Assembly (NCBI RefSeq): GCF_031450785.1
Contig: NZ_JARTWB010000002.1
Location: 1,116,001-1,180,000 of the forward strand
Origin: Caballeronia sp. LZ062
GTDB lineage: Bacteria; Pseudomonadota; Gammaproteobacteria; Burkholderiales; Burkholderiaceae
Reading direction: 5' to 3'
Length of the DNA: 64,000 nucleotides
Within the stretch, counting starts at the first letter, position 1. Every line of letters begins with the position of its first letter. The translations under genes were made by a program, and so were the position numbers. The notes under the pieces are model-generated. The model was not told the DNA's origin. It was given only the letters and a program-made list of their open reading frames with translations, and searched no databases. Below are positions 1-8,387 of the stretch, piece by piece.

Positions 1-999
1 TTCAGTCGGCGAGTAGCGCTCGTCCATGATTTTCTTCATGAGTTCGAGCGCGCTCGACACCACCGTGCCGCCGCTTTCCGTCGAATGGAAGAACGTGTCT
101 TCATCGACCTCTTCGGCGCGCGTATGGTGACGGATGAACACGACCTCGATCTTCTCGTAGTTCCGCTGCAGGAAGAGATACAGCAGGATGAAGAAACGCT
201 TCGAGAGATCCTTGCGCTGCTCGTCCATGGAACCGGACACGTCCATCAGGCAGAACATCACGGCCTTGCTGGAAGGCGTGGGCTGCTTCACGCGATTGAT
301 GTAGCGCAGATCGAACGGATCGATGAACGGAATGCGCGTGATGCGTCCCTGCATGATGACGATATCCGCTTCGAGCCGCGCGATGTCGTCCGGATTGCCG
401 TCCTCTTCCTTCAGCTGTTCGAGCTGGCGCTCCATCTCGCGCAATTGCGCCGACAGCGGCCAGCCGAGCGCGATGCGCCGCCCGAGCGCGCTACGCAGCG
501 AGCGCACTACGTCGATGTTGTTCGGCGTGCCTTCGGCCGCCCAGCCCGCGCGCACGTTCTTCCATGTCGGCACCGCGAGCAGTTGCGTCTTGACGAGGCG
601 CGGCAGTTCGAGATCGTCGAAGAAGTACTGCATGAATTCTTCGCGCGACAACTCGAAAACGAAATCGTCCTGGCCTTCACCCTCGTTGCTCGCGCTTTTG
701 CCGCCGCCGCCCGAGCCGCCTTGTGGACGCGGAATCTTGTCGCCGCGCACGTAATCGGCGTTGCCCGGATGCACGTATTCACGCTTGCCGCCCGGACCGT
801 GCCGGAACGACGGCTCCGCGATGTCCTTCTTCGGAATCGTGATGCTCTGCGTGCTTTGAATGTCCTTGATGCTGCGATCGCGCACCGCGTCGGAAACGGC
901 GCGGCGAATGTAGTTCTTGACGCGTCGCAGAAAGCGTTCGCGGTTCGCGATGCTCTTGTTCTTGCCGGCTAACCTGCGGTCGATGATTTGGTGCAGCAC
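1..999 (-). CDS. yeaH: YeaH/YhbH family protein (DUF444), 3' part beyond the window edge
   Basis: The gene is partial: 333 codons are visible and the C-terminus lies left of position 1. The family usually has about 420 residues. It carries a von Willebrand A-like MIDAS motif DVSGS at about residues 253-257 (Asp253), and a Gly-rich linker (GGSGGGGKS) in the first third. The start is a GTG at 999, preceded by GGGAGA at good spacing; an ATG two bases upstream is in another frame. It lies 171 bp downstream of prkA on the same strand, as in the yeaGH operons of proteobacteria, where the pair is linked to stationary-phase and nitrogen-stress responses. The biochemical role of YeaH is not established. 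A spoVR homologue often follows and would lie outside this window. Confidence 0.92.
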   Translation of the reverse strand, partial: MLHQIIDRRLAGKNKSIANRERFLRRVKNYIRRAVSDAVRDRSIKDIQSTQSITIPKKDIAEPSFRHGPGGKREYVHPGNADYVRGDKIPRPQGGSGGGGKSASNEGEGQDDFVFELSREEFMQYFFDDLELPRLVKTQLLAVPTWKNVRAGWAAEGTPNNIDVVRSLRSALGRRIALGWPLSAQLREMERQLEQLKEEDGNPDDIARLEADIVIMQGRITRIPFIDPFDLRYINRVKQPTPSSKAVMFCLMDVSGSMDEQRKDLSKRFFILLYLFLQRNYEKIEVVFIRHHTRAEEVDEDTFFHSTESGGTVVSSALELMKKIMDERYSPTE

Positions 1000-1030
1000 A
1001 TCCAGTCTCCCGCGAAAATGGCGAGTGTGC

Positions 1031-1066
1031 GAGGCGCCGCATGTTTGCGCCGCAATCCGGCGCCTC
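1031..1066 (-). repeat. Hairpin in the prkA-yeaH intergenic region
   Basis: GAGGCGCCG (1031-1039) is a perfect reverse complement of CGGCGCCTC (1058-1066), with an 18-nt loop that contains a smaller TTGC/GCAA stem. It sits 32 bases upstream of the yeaH GTG. No T-run follows on the minus strand, so it is unlikely to be a terminator. It could stabilise or process the prkA-yeaH mRNA. Confidence 0.5.
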
Positions 1067-1170
1067 TCGCTCGCGTTCTGCCCGCTTGCCATCCGGATGC
1101 AAGCATCGAACCCGGATGGCGCGGACCTGCACTGCTTGACTGCTAATCACGCTATCTTGCCGCGTGCCGC

Positions 1171-3093
1171 TTACGACGACTTGCGCACGCGCAGATACCA
1201 GTCGCACAACAAACGCACCTGCTTCGGCGTATAACCCTTCGCGACCATGCGATTCACGAAGTCTTCGTGCTTGCGCTGCTCTTCGGCCGATCCCTTCGCA
1301 TTGAAGGAGATGACCGGCAAGAGTTCCTCCGTGTTCGAGAACATCTTCTTCTCGATCACCACGCGCAGCTTTTCATAGCTGATCCACGCGGGATTCTTGC
1401 CGCCGTTGTTCGCGCGGGCGCGCAGCACAAAGTTCACGATCTCGTTGCGGAAGTCCTTCGGGTTGCTAATGCCCGCAGGCTTCTCGATCTTCTCCAGTTC
1501 CGCATTGAGCGCGGCGCGGTCGAAGCTCTCGCCGGTGTCGTGATCGCGGAACTCCTGATCCTGAATCCAGAAGTCTGCATACGTCACATAGCGATCGAAG
1601 ATGTTTTGTCCATACTCCGAATACGACTCCAGATAAGCCGTCTGAATCTCCTTCCCGATGAACTCGGCGTAGCGCGAAGCCAGTACGTCCTTGATGAACG
1701 ACAGGTACTTCTGCTCCGTCTCCGGCGGGAATTGTTCGCGCTCGATCTGCTGTTCGAGCACGTACATGAGATGCACCGGGTTGGCCGCGACCTCCGTCGA
1801 ATCGAAGTTGAAGACGCGCGACAGGATCTTGAACGCGAACCGCGTGGACACCCCCGTCATGCCCTCATCGACGCCTGCGAAGTCGCGATACTCCTGATAC
1901 GACTTCGCTTTGGGATCGGTGTCCTTCAGGTTCTCGCCGTCATAGACCTGCATCTTCGAAAAGAGGCTCGAATTCTCAGGCTCGTGCAAACGCGTGAGCA
2001 CGGCCATCTGCGCCATCATCTTGAGCGTGCCCGGCGCGCATACCGCTTCCGCAAGCGACGAGTTGCGCAAGAGCTTCTCGTAGATCTTCACCTCTTCGCT
2101 ATAGCGCAGGCAGTACGGCACCTTCACCACGAAGATACGATCGAGCAGCGCCTCGTTGTTCTTGTTGTTGCGGAAAGCCTTCCATTCCGATTCGTTCGAG
2201 TGCGCGAGAATCACGCCGTCGAACGGGATCGCGCCGAAGCCTTCCGTGCCTTTGAAGTTGCCTTCTTGCGTGGCGGTCAGGAGCGGATGCAGCACCTTGA
2301 TCGGCGCCTTGAACATCTCGACGAATTCGAGCAGGCCCTGGTTTGCAAGGCACAGGCCGCCGGAATAGCTGTAAGCATCGGCGTCGTCCTGCGAATAGGT
2401 TTCGAGCTTGCGAATGTCCACCTTGCCGACGAGCGAGGAGATGTCCTGATTGTTCTCGTCGCCCGGTTCCGTCTTCGCGATGCCGATCTGCCGGAGTATC
2501 GACGGATAGCGGCGCACCACGCGGAACTTGCGGATATCGCCGTTGTATTCGTGCAGGCGCTTGACGGCCCACGGCGAAAGAATGCTCTTCAGATAGCGGC
2601 GCGGAATGCCGTACTGTTCCTCGAGCACCGGACCGTCTTCGTCGTAATCGAAGAGGCCGAGCGGCGATTCGTTCACGGGCGAGCCCTTGAGCGAATAGAA
2701 CGGTACGCGCTCCATGAGTTGCTTGAGCCGCTCTGCAATGGACGACTTGCCGCCGCCCACTGGACCCAGCAGATACAGGATCTGCTTTTTCTCTTCAAGA
2801 CCCTGCGCGGCGTGCCTGAAATACGACACGACGTTCTCGATCACTTCCTCCATTCCGTAGAACTCGCGGAACGCCGGATACACCTTGATGACCTTGTTTG
2901 CAAACACACGCGATAAACGCGGATCGAGGCGAGTGTCGACCATTTCGGGTTCACCGATGGCCATCAACATGCGTTCGCCCGCTGTTGCATATGTGGCAGG
3001 ATCTTCCTTGCAGAGCGCGAGATACTCTTCGAGCGAGAATTCCTCCTCGCGGGTTTTTTCGAAGCGGGTCGCGAAACTGCTGTAGATATCCAT
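1171..3093 (-). CDS. prkA: PrkA family serine protein kinase (YeaG)
   Basis: This 640-residue protein matches the length of E. coli YeaG/PrkA (about 644). Such proteins join an AAA-like ATPase domain to a C-terminal kinase-like domain. A Walker A motif, GPVGGGKSS, lies at residues 110-118. The N-terminus (MDIYSSFATRFEK) is family-typical, and GAGGAGG sits just upstream of the ATG at 3093. Members are induced by starvation and general stress, and are reported as Ser/Thr kinases or, in some species, AAA+ proteases. The gene is first in a prkA-yeaH unit. Sigma factor dependence could not be read: no clear -24/-12 motif is present in the 320 bp upstream. Confidence 0.95.
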   Translation of the reverse strand: MDIYSSFATRFEKTREEEFSLEEYLALCKEDPATYATAGERMLMAIGEPEMVDTRLDPRLSRVFANKVIKVYPAFREFYGMEEVIENVVSYFRHAAQGLEEKKQILYLLGPVGGGKSSIAERLKQLMERVPFYSLKGSPVNESPLGLFDYDEDGPVLEEQYGIPRRYLKSILSPWAVKRLHEYNGDIRKFRVVRRYPSILRQIGIAKTEPGDENNQDISSLVGKVDIRKLETYSQDDADAYSYSGGLCLANQGLLEFVEMFKAPIKVLHPLLTATQEGNFKGTEGFGAIPFDGVILAHSNESEWKAFRNNKNNEALLDRIFVVKVPYCLRYSEEVKIYEKLLRNSSLAEAVCAPGTLKMMAQMAVLTRLHEPENSSLFSKMQVYDGENLKDTDPKAKSYQEYRDFAGVDEGMTGVSTRFAFKILSRVFNFDSTEVAANPVHLMYVLEQQIEREQFPPETEQKYLSFIKDVLASRYAEFIGKEIQTAYLESYSEYGQNIFDRYVTYADFWIQDQEFRDHDTGESFDRAALNAELEKIEKPAGISNPKDFRNEIVNFVLRARANNGGKNPAWISYEKLRVVIEKKMFSNTEELLPVISFNAKGSAEEQRKHEDFVNRMVAKGYTPKQVRLLCDWYLRVRKSS

Positions 3094-3417
3094 GCTACCT
3101 CCTCGCCGAAGTCAGAAAGCCTTGGTCGTCTCAACGCGCGTTATCGAAACGACATCGCTTGAATTCATCCTAAACCCTTTCGAATTTTTTTTCACGCACT
3201 TGCTTGGTTGATTTGCTTAGAAGCTGCTCGGAACAATCACTAGCTTGGTAGGTTATTTTCGTTCACCTACAATCCTCAGTCCCAAGATGTTCTGCATGCG
3301 TTCGCGCATGATATGCAGCGTGCGCCGCGCGTGCCCTTCGGCATGTTCGCTGCGCCGCGCTCCCCTTCATCGCGTGATCGGGACCTTCCGCCAATGCGTG
3401 CGCTTGAGCGCATGTCA
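3094..3417. other. Intergenic region between prkA and the hydratase gene
   Basis: This 324-bp stretch has no convincing gene. Its right half is downstream of the hydratase gene and its left half is the prkA leader and promoter region. It is more AT-rich than its surroundings around 3170-3270, with a T-run at 3186-3192. An inverted repeat at 3248-3270 is listed separately. No consensus sigma-70 or sigma-54 promoter was recognised. Confidence 0.6.
3248..3270. repeat. Inverted repeat upstream of prkA
   Basis: GTAGGT (3248-3253) and ACCTAC (3265-3270) are perfect complements separated by 11 bases. The element lies about 155 bases upstream of the prkA ATG, in an AT-rich stretch. The 6-11-6 geometry would suit a dimeric regulator, but a chance occurrence is possible. 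Confidence 0.3.
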
Positions 3418-4179
3418 TCACGTCAATACAAGCTCCAGTTCGCCGATGCGGTCTATCGCGCCATGCACCATCGCCGGCCCTTCCACGCGATACGCGCCGG
3501 TGTAGGAGCCTGTCGTGATGGTCCAGAAGGGCTCCACCGTCAAACCCATGCGCGAACAATGGTTGACGAGCCAGGGCAGCAGTTCGCGCGGATCGCCCGC
3601 GGGATTGCCAAGCGTGGCGGGAGCAATCCCCACGCCGTCGAGCGTGAATTCCAGGCGCGGCGCAAGAAAGTCGAAGCTAGGCGCGACGACTTCGTAAGGT
3701 TCCATGCCGCTCGTGACCAGCGCGCCGTTGTTCTGTGAATCCGCGAGCTGCGCGAGCGGATCGAGATTGGGCCATTGCGCGAAACGGCTATCGACCACTT
3801 CCAGCGCGACTGCAATGCCGCCTATCGCCGCCAACACTTCGGCGCGCGTGTAAGGCTCGTTTTTAGGGGGCAGTGCATACGCGAACCGAAACGCGATCTC
3901 CAGTTCCACCAGCACGCGAAAGAAACTCTCGAAAGGCAGGCGTGCGGGCGAAACATAGACACACTCCGCATCGATGGGCGCGCCCGTCGCGAGCGCATCG
4001 GGCGCGCGTGCGCCGATCTTCCACGCGCCGATGCGCGCTTTCGTGTCGCGCAGGACTTCGTGCTGGATGGCGTAGGCGGTGGGCGAGTCGGCGGGAATAT
4101 CGCGCGGCTCCAGCGTTTCGATCAGTCGATGCTGACGCCGGGCCGCGACGAGCTGGGCGGCGAGTGTCGATCCGGTCAT
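3418..4179 (-). CDS. 2-keto-4-pentenoate hydratase/fumarylacetoacetase-like protein
   Basis: The 253-residue protein resembles the MhpD/2-oxopent-4-enoate hydratase branch of the fumarylacetoacetate hydrolase superfamily in length and layout. The N-terminal half contains a YAIQHEVL-like helix and an IGAWKIGAR segment typical of the family. The middle carries the acidic LVELEIAFRF stretch, where metal ligands usually lie, and an ALEVVDSR motif. Relatives hydrate or cleave small 2-keto acids in meta-cleavage pathways. No other catabolic gene is adjacent, so the substrate is unknown. It stands alone on the minus strand, downstream of the chemoreceptor gene with a 120-bp gap. Confidence 0.7.
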   Translation of the reverse strand: MTGSTLAAQLVAARRQHRLIETLEPRDIPADSPTAYAIQHEVLRDTKARIGAWKIGARAPDALATGAPIDAECVYVSPARLPFESFFRVLVELEIAFRFAYALPPKNEPYTRAEVLAAIGGIAVALEVVDSRFAQWPNLDPLAQLADSQNNGALVTSGMEPYEVVAPSFDFLAPRLEFTLDGVGIAPATLGNPAGDPRELLPWLVNHCSRMGLTVEPFWTITTGSYTGAYRVEGPAMVHGAIDRIGELELVLT

Positions 4180-4299
4180 GTCGATATCCTCGTGTGGATG
4201 GTGACGTGCTGTGTCGTCAGTGTACGGGTTACCGGACCGCAGGCAGTTTATCTTGCCCGCATCGCACCGATGCGCGACGCGGGCAACGGCATGACAGCG

Positions 4300-5997
4300 T
4301 CAGAACGTTTCCCAGTCGCCGCCGGCCGTCGACACGGCAGCAGGCTTCGAGTTCGTTGCAGGCGGCGTCACGCGCTTCGGCTTGACACACCGGCTTACAG
4401 CCGCTGGAGCAACCGAAGCCGCAGCCGAAGTCACGGAATAAGCAGCAAGCCCCGCGCCTTCCGTCACCTGAAACACTGCGACCGCCTGACGCAGCCGCGC
4501 CGCCTGATCTTCGAGCGACTGCGCCGCGGCCGCCGCTTCCTCGACGAGCGCCGCGTTCTGCTGCGTGACTTCGTCCATCTGCGTGACGGCGCGCGAGACC
4601 TGCTCGATGCCGCTCGTCTGCTCCGCCGATGCCGCCGCGATCTCGCCCATGATGTCCGTCACGCGCTGCACGGCGCCGATGATCTCGTGCATCGTGCGGC
4701 CCGCTTCGTCGACGAGCGTCGTGCCCGACTGTACGCGCGCGACCGAATCGTCGATCAACTCCTTGATTTCCTTGGCAGCCGTCGACGAACGCTGCGCGAG
4801 ATTGCGCACTTCGCCCGCCACGACCGCGAAACCGCGCCCTTCTTCGCCGGCCCGCGCCGCTTCGACGGCCGCGTTGAGCGCCAGAATGTTGGTCTGGAAC
4901 GCGATGCCTTCAATGATCGTGATGATGTCCGCGATTTTCGCCGAGCTGCGGCTGATTTCGCCCATCGTACCGACCACTTGCGTGACGACGGCGCTGCCCT
5001 TGCCCGCGATTTCCGACGCGTTCGCGGCGAGCGTGCTGGCCTGACGCGCGTTGTCCGCGTTTTGACGCACCGTGCTCGTCAGTTCCTCCATGCTGGATGC
5101 CGTTTCCTGCAACGCCGACGCCTGCTCTTCCGTGCGCGACGACAGGTCCGTGTTGCCTGCCGCGATCTGCTGCGTGGCCGACGCGATGGATTCGCTGCCC
5201 GAGCGCACCGTGCGAACCGTCGTGAGCAGGCTCGTGCGCATTCTGGCGAGGCCCTCGAGCAAGAGGCCCATTTCGTCGCGTGAAGTCACGACCACGTCGC
5301 GGCGCAGATCGCCCGCGGCGATGGCTTCGAAGTGTCCGAGCGCGGCTTCGAGCGGCCGGGCGATGGCTCGTCGCAACGCAAACCACGCGAACGCCGCCGC
5401 CGCGATGCCGAGGGCTATGGCCGAAAGACTCAGCGCACGGAACCACGCATAGCGGCTTTGCGCATCTTCGTAGCTCTTCTTCGAGGCGTCGGTCAGAAAC
5501 GCGCGCAGCGCGTCGTTGGCGTTGGCCAGCTCGTTGTAGGCGGCCTGCATTGCCTTGGCCGATTCGATCATGCCCGCGCGGTCGTCCGCCGTGACGGTCG
5601 CGAGTCCCTTGTCGACGGCGCGTTGAAGCGCGAGCCGCTTCTCTTGCGACGCATCGGCCAGGCGCCGCTCGTCGGGCGTCTGCGGCAGCGACATGTAGCT
5701 CTTCCAGAACGCGTCGGCGCGCTCGCGCATCAGTCGCGAACGATCGATAGCGGCGGCCGCCTCCGACGTGCCGGCGAGCAGCGCGGCGCGGTCGAATACG
5801 AGCCGTTCGCGGGCCGCATACAACTCGCTGTTGCCGACCGCGATGGCGCCCGGCATCTGCACCGAATAGGTATCGAGAAAGGCCCCGTTCGTGCGGCCCA
5901 TGCCCGCGAGCCCCAGTGCGCCGATTGCGATGAGCAGCGCGCCGAGAAACGCCATCGAGATGCCGAGGCGCGCCTTGATCGTCAAAGCTTTCTTCAT
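4300..5997 (-). CDS. Methyl-accepting chemotaxis protein
   Basis: This 565-residue receptor starts at the ATG at 5997, behind CAGGGA; a 51-residue upstream extension in frame lacks receptor features. Transmembrane helix 1 spans about residues 13-33, a periplasmic four-helix-type sensor domain about 34-187, helix 2 about 188-208 and HAMP about 209-262. The signalling domain contains the conserved hairpin tip ([20 protein letters not shown]). The C-terminus ends in DWETF, close to the NWETF tether for CheR and CheB in E. coli, so the receptor is probably of the high-abundance, self-adapting type. The gene follows rbsK by 186 bp on the same strand, which makes a role in ribose sensing through RbsB (as for Trg) an attractive but unproven inference. 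Confidence 0.93.
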   Translation of the reverse strand: MKKALTIKARLGISMAFLGALLIAIGALGLAGMGRTNGAFLDTYSVQMPGAIAVGNSELYAARERLVFDRAALLAGTSEAAAAIDRSRLMRERADAFWKSYMSLPQTPDERRLADASQEKRLALQRAVDKGLATVTADDRAGMIESAKAMQAAYNELANANDALRAFLTDASKKSYEDAQSRYAWFRALSLSAIALGIAAAAFAWFALRRAIARPLEAALGHFEAIAAGDLRRDVVVTSRDEMGLLLEGLARMRTSLLTTVRTVRSGSESIASATQQIAAGNTDLSSRTEEQASALQETASSMEELTSTVRQNADNARQASTLAANASEIAGKGSAVVTQVVGTMGEISRSSAKIADIITIIEGIAFQTNILALNAAVEAARAGEEGRGFAVVAGEVRNLAQRSSTAAKEIKELIDDSVARVQSGTTLVDEAGRTMHEIIGAVQRVTDIMGEIAAASAEQTSGIEQVSRAVTQMDEVTQQNAALVEEAAAAAQSLEDQAARLRQAVAVFQVTEGAGLAAYSVTSAAASVAPAAVSRCVKPKRVTPPATNSKPAAVSTAGGDWETF

Positions 5998-6124
5998 GTT
6001 GTGTCCCTGAGGCCGGTTCGGTTCGCGCGGCGATGCGTCGCGTAGGGCCGCGATCGGGCGGACGCGCAGTTGCGCGCCCGCTCTCCGTATGAACGGCATG
6101 CCAGCTAGGGACTTGAGAAGGTTA

Positions 6125-6141
6125 TTTCCCTGATAGGGAAA
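6125..6141. repeat. Perfect 7-3-7 inverted repeat upstream of the chemoreceptor
   Basis: TTTCCCT (6125-6131) and AGGGAAA (6135-6141) flank GAT. The element lies about 130-145 bases upstream of the receptor ATG, in the rbsK-receptor gap. It could be an operator or a short mRNA hairpin. It has no T-run for termination on either strand. Confidence 0.4.
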
Positions 6142-6183
6142 ACGACGCATTGCGCGCGTCGTTATTCAGCAGACGATGAAAAG

Positions 6184-7128
6184 TTATGCTGCTATTTCGC
6201 TGCGGTTCGGAATGGACGGCTGCGCGCCCTCTCGCGTGACGGCGAGCGCGGCGGCGCGCTGCCCGAATGCGATTGCATCCGCGACGGCGCTGCCGCGCGC
6301 GAGTTCCGCCGCGAATCCGCCGATGAAGGTATCGCCGGCGGCGGTGGTATCGACCGCTTCCACTTTGGGCGATGGCATGTGCTGGCCGGCGTCGTCGCCT
6401 TCGAGAAGCGCGAATACGCCCTGCGCGCCGAGCGTGAGGATCACGTTGCGCGCGCCTTTCGCCTTGAGCGCCTGCGCGGCGCGGCGGGCATCGTCGGGCG
6501 TCGCGATGGCGATGCCGGAAAGCGTCGCGGCTTCCAGTTCGTTCGGGATCAGATAGTCGATGAGCGGAAACCAGTCGGCGGGCAAGGCGTTCGCTGCGGG
6601 CGCGGGATTGAGAATCGTCGTGCGGCCGAGGCGGCGGCCCGCTGCGAGCGCGGCGCGCACCGTTTGCGGCGGCGTTTCGAGCTGGCAGACGATCACGTCG
6701 GCGTGTGCGAGCACTGCCTCCTGTGCGTCGATGGCAGCCGGCGTGACTTCCGCGTTGCTGCCCGCGACGATCACGATTGCGTTCTGGCTCGCGTCGTCCA
6801 CGATGATGAGCGCCACGCCCGTCGGCGCGTCGTCGCTCGTGGCGAGCGCCGCGCAGTCTATGCCTTCCGCTGCGAGGCCCGCGCGCAGCGTCGCGCCGTT
6901 GGCGTCATTGCCGACGCAGCCGATCATCGCGACCTGTGCGCCCAGACGCGCCGCCGCGACCGCCTGATTCGCGCCCTTGCCGCCCGGCGCCTGCACGAAA
7001 GCCGAGCCGGCGAGCGTCTCGCCGGGCATCGGCAGGCGCGGCGCGCGTGCGACGAGATCCATGTTGAGACTGCCGACCACAACCACGCGCCCGCGCGGGG
7101 CCATTTTAGACGTTGCCTTGTCGCTCAT
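6184..7128 (-). CDS. rbsK: Ribokinase
   Basis: A PfkB-family sugar kinase of 314 residues, which phosphorylates ribose to ribose-5-phosphate in the cytoplasm. The N-terminal signature VVVGSLNMDLV and substrate loop GGKGANQ (about residues 49-55) are ribokinase-like. The C-terminal PfkB signature DTTAAGD (260-266) supplies the catalytic base, the last Asp. It is the last gene of the rbs operon, 24 bp after rbsR. The start at MSDKATSKMAPRG gives a slightly long N-terminus; the ATG 10 codons in (MAPRG) is an alternative. Confidence 0.94.
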   Translation of the reverse strand: MSDKATSKMAPRGRVVVVGSLNMDLVARAPRLPMPGETLAGSAFVQAPGGKGANQAVAAARLGAQVAMIGCVGNDANGATLRAGLAAEGIDCAALATSDDAPTGVALIIVDDASQNAIVIVAGSNAEVTPAAIDAQEAVLAHADVIVCQLETPPQTVRAALAAGRRLGRTTILNPAPAANALPADWFPLIDYLIPNELEAATLSGIAIATPDDARRAAQALKAKGARNVILTLGAQGVFALLEGDDAGQHMPSPKVEAVDTTAAGDTFIGGFAAELARGSAVADAIAFGQRAAALAVTREGAQPSIPNRSEIAA

Positions 7129-7152
7129 CGCGATGAATTCCCGCTCCGGTTG

Positions 7153-8202
7153 TTATTGCGCTTTCGCGTCGGCCACGGCGCCGCTTTCCATCGCGTGCGA
7201 TTCGGGCACGACCGCCGTCGTTTCGCGCAGCACGAGACGCGGCGCTACCACGCGGCGGCGCGTCGTGCCGCCGAGCTTGCCGACGATGCGCTCGATCAGC
7301 GTCTGCGCGGCCATTTCGCCGAGCGCGCGCACCGACTGGCCGACCGTCGACAGCGCGGGATACGTGTAGCGCGAAAGCTCCACGTCGTCGAATCCGATGA
7401 TCGAGCAGTCGTCCGGCACGCGGATCTTGCGCTCCGCCGCCGCCCGCAGCGCGCCGATGCCCATCATGTCGTTGCACGCGAAGATCGCGGTCGGCTTCAT
7501 CGCGTCGAAGAGCTGCGAGGCCGCAGCATAGCCGCCCGTCGCCGAAAAGTCGCTCTGAACAATCGCGTTCGGCTCGATCTCGACGCCGCGCTCGGCCATC
7601 GCGCGAATGAAGCCATGCAGCCGCATGGCGCTGACCGCTGTCGCCACCGGCCCCGTGATACAGCCGATTTCCGAATGCCCCATTTGCAGCAGATGCCGGG
7701 TCGCGAGATACGCGCCCTTTTCGTGGTCGATCTGCACGAGGTCCGCCGAGACGCCCTCGATGTTGCGGTCCACGATCACGAGCGGTTCACGCGCGCCCGC
7801 GAGACACTGCGCAAGCACCGCGTCCTCGCCCGCTGACGCGATCACGAGGCCGTCGATGCGCTTTTCCTGCAAGACGCGCAGATAGTTGCGCTGTTTCGCG
7901 GGATCGTCGTCCGAGTTGCAGAAAAATACGCAATAGCCGTTCTTCGCGCAGCCGTCTTCGACGCCGCGCGCCAGTTCGGCGAAGTACGGATTCGTGGCGT
8001 TCGGCACGAGCAGCCCGATGGTCGCGGTGGACTTCGCCTTCAGCGAGCGCGCCACGGCCGACGGCACGTAGTCCAGCTCGCGGATCGCGCGCTCGACTTT
8101 CGCCCGCACGTCGGCCGACACCGGCCTTGAATTGTTCACTACGTGGGACACCGTCGTAAACGACACCCCGGCAATGGCTGCCACGTCTTTGATCGTCGCC
8201 AT
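7153..8202 (-). CDS. rbsR: LacI-family transcriptional regulator of ribose utilisation
   Basis: A 349-residue LacI/GalR repressor. The N-terminal helix-turn-helix (ATIKDVAAIAGVSFTTVS) is followed by the hinge helix region YVPSAVARSLK. The rest is a periplasmic-binding-protein-like effector domain (TIGLLVPNATNPYF onward). Its position between rbsC and rbsK supports ribose as effector and the rbs promoter as target. The C-terminal 20 residues are not conserved-looking. A candidate operator with an AACGTT core lies upstream of rbsB (12237-12242). Confidence 0.9.
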   Translation of the reverse strand: MATIKDVAAIAGVSFTTVSHVVNNSRPVSADVRAKVERAIRELDYVPSAVARSLKAKSTATIGLLVPNATNPYFAELARGVEDGCAKNGYCVFFCNSDDDPAKQRNYLRVLQEKRIDGLVIASAGEDAVLAQCLAGAREPLVIVDRNIEGVSADLVQIDHEKGAYLATRHLLQMGHSEIGCITGPVATAVSAMRLHGFIRAMAERGVEIEPNAIVQSDFSATGGYAAASQLFDAMKPTAIFACNDMMGIGALRAAAERKIRVPDDCSIIGFDDVELSRYTYPALSTVGQSVRALGEMAAQTLIERIVGKLGGTTRRRVVAPRLVLRETTAVVPESHAMESGAVADAKAQ

Positions 8203-8359
8203 ACATCGTCCTTCGCTTTTCTTTGGTCCAACTTCTTTTATCGACCGGGGGCCTCATGCGCGTCGCCCTGCCTCTGCCGCTTTCCCGCTTTTGGCGGACA
8301 ACGGCGATCCGGTCATCTATTTGACTTCACCTGCGTTTAACGTCGCGCCCCACCCCGCT

Positions 8360-8383
8360 GCGAGGCTCGACGTGCTGCCTCGC
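8360..8383 (-). repeat. Hairpin just after the rbsC stop
   Basis: GCGAGGC (8360-8366) pairs perfectly with GCCTCGC (8377-8383) around a 10-nt loop. It starts five bases past the rbsC stop in the 185-bp rbsC-rbsR gap. No T-run follows on the minus strand, so RNA stabilisation of the rbsBAC part is more likely than termination. Confidence 0.4.
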
Positions 8384-8387
8384 GGCA

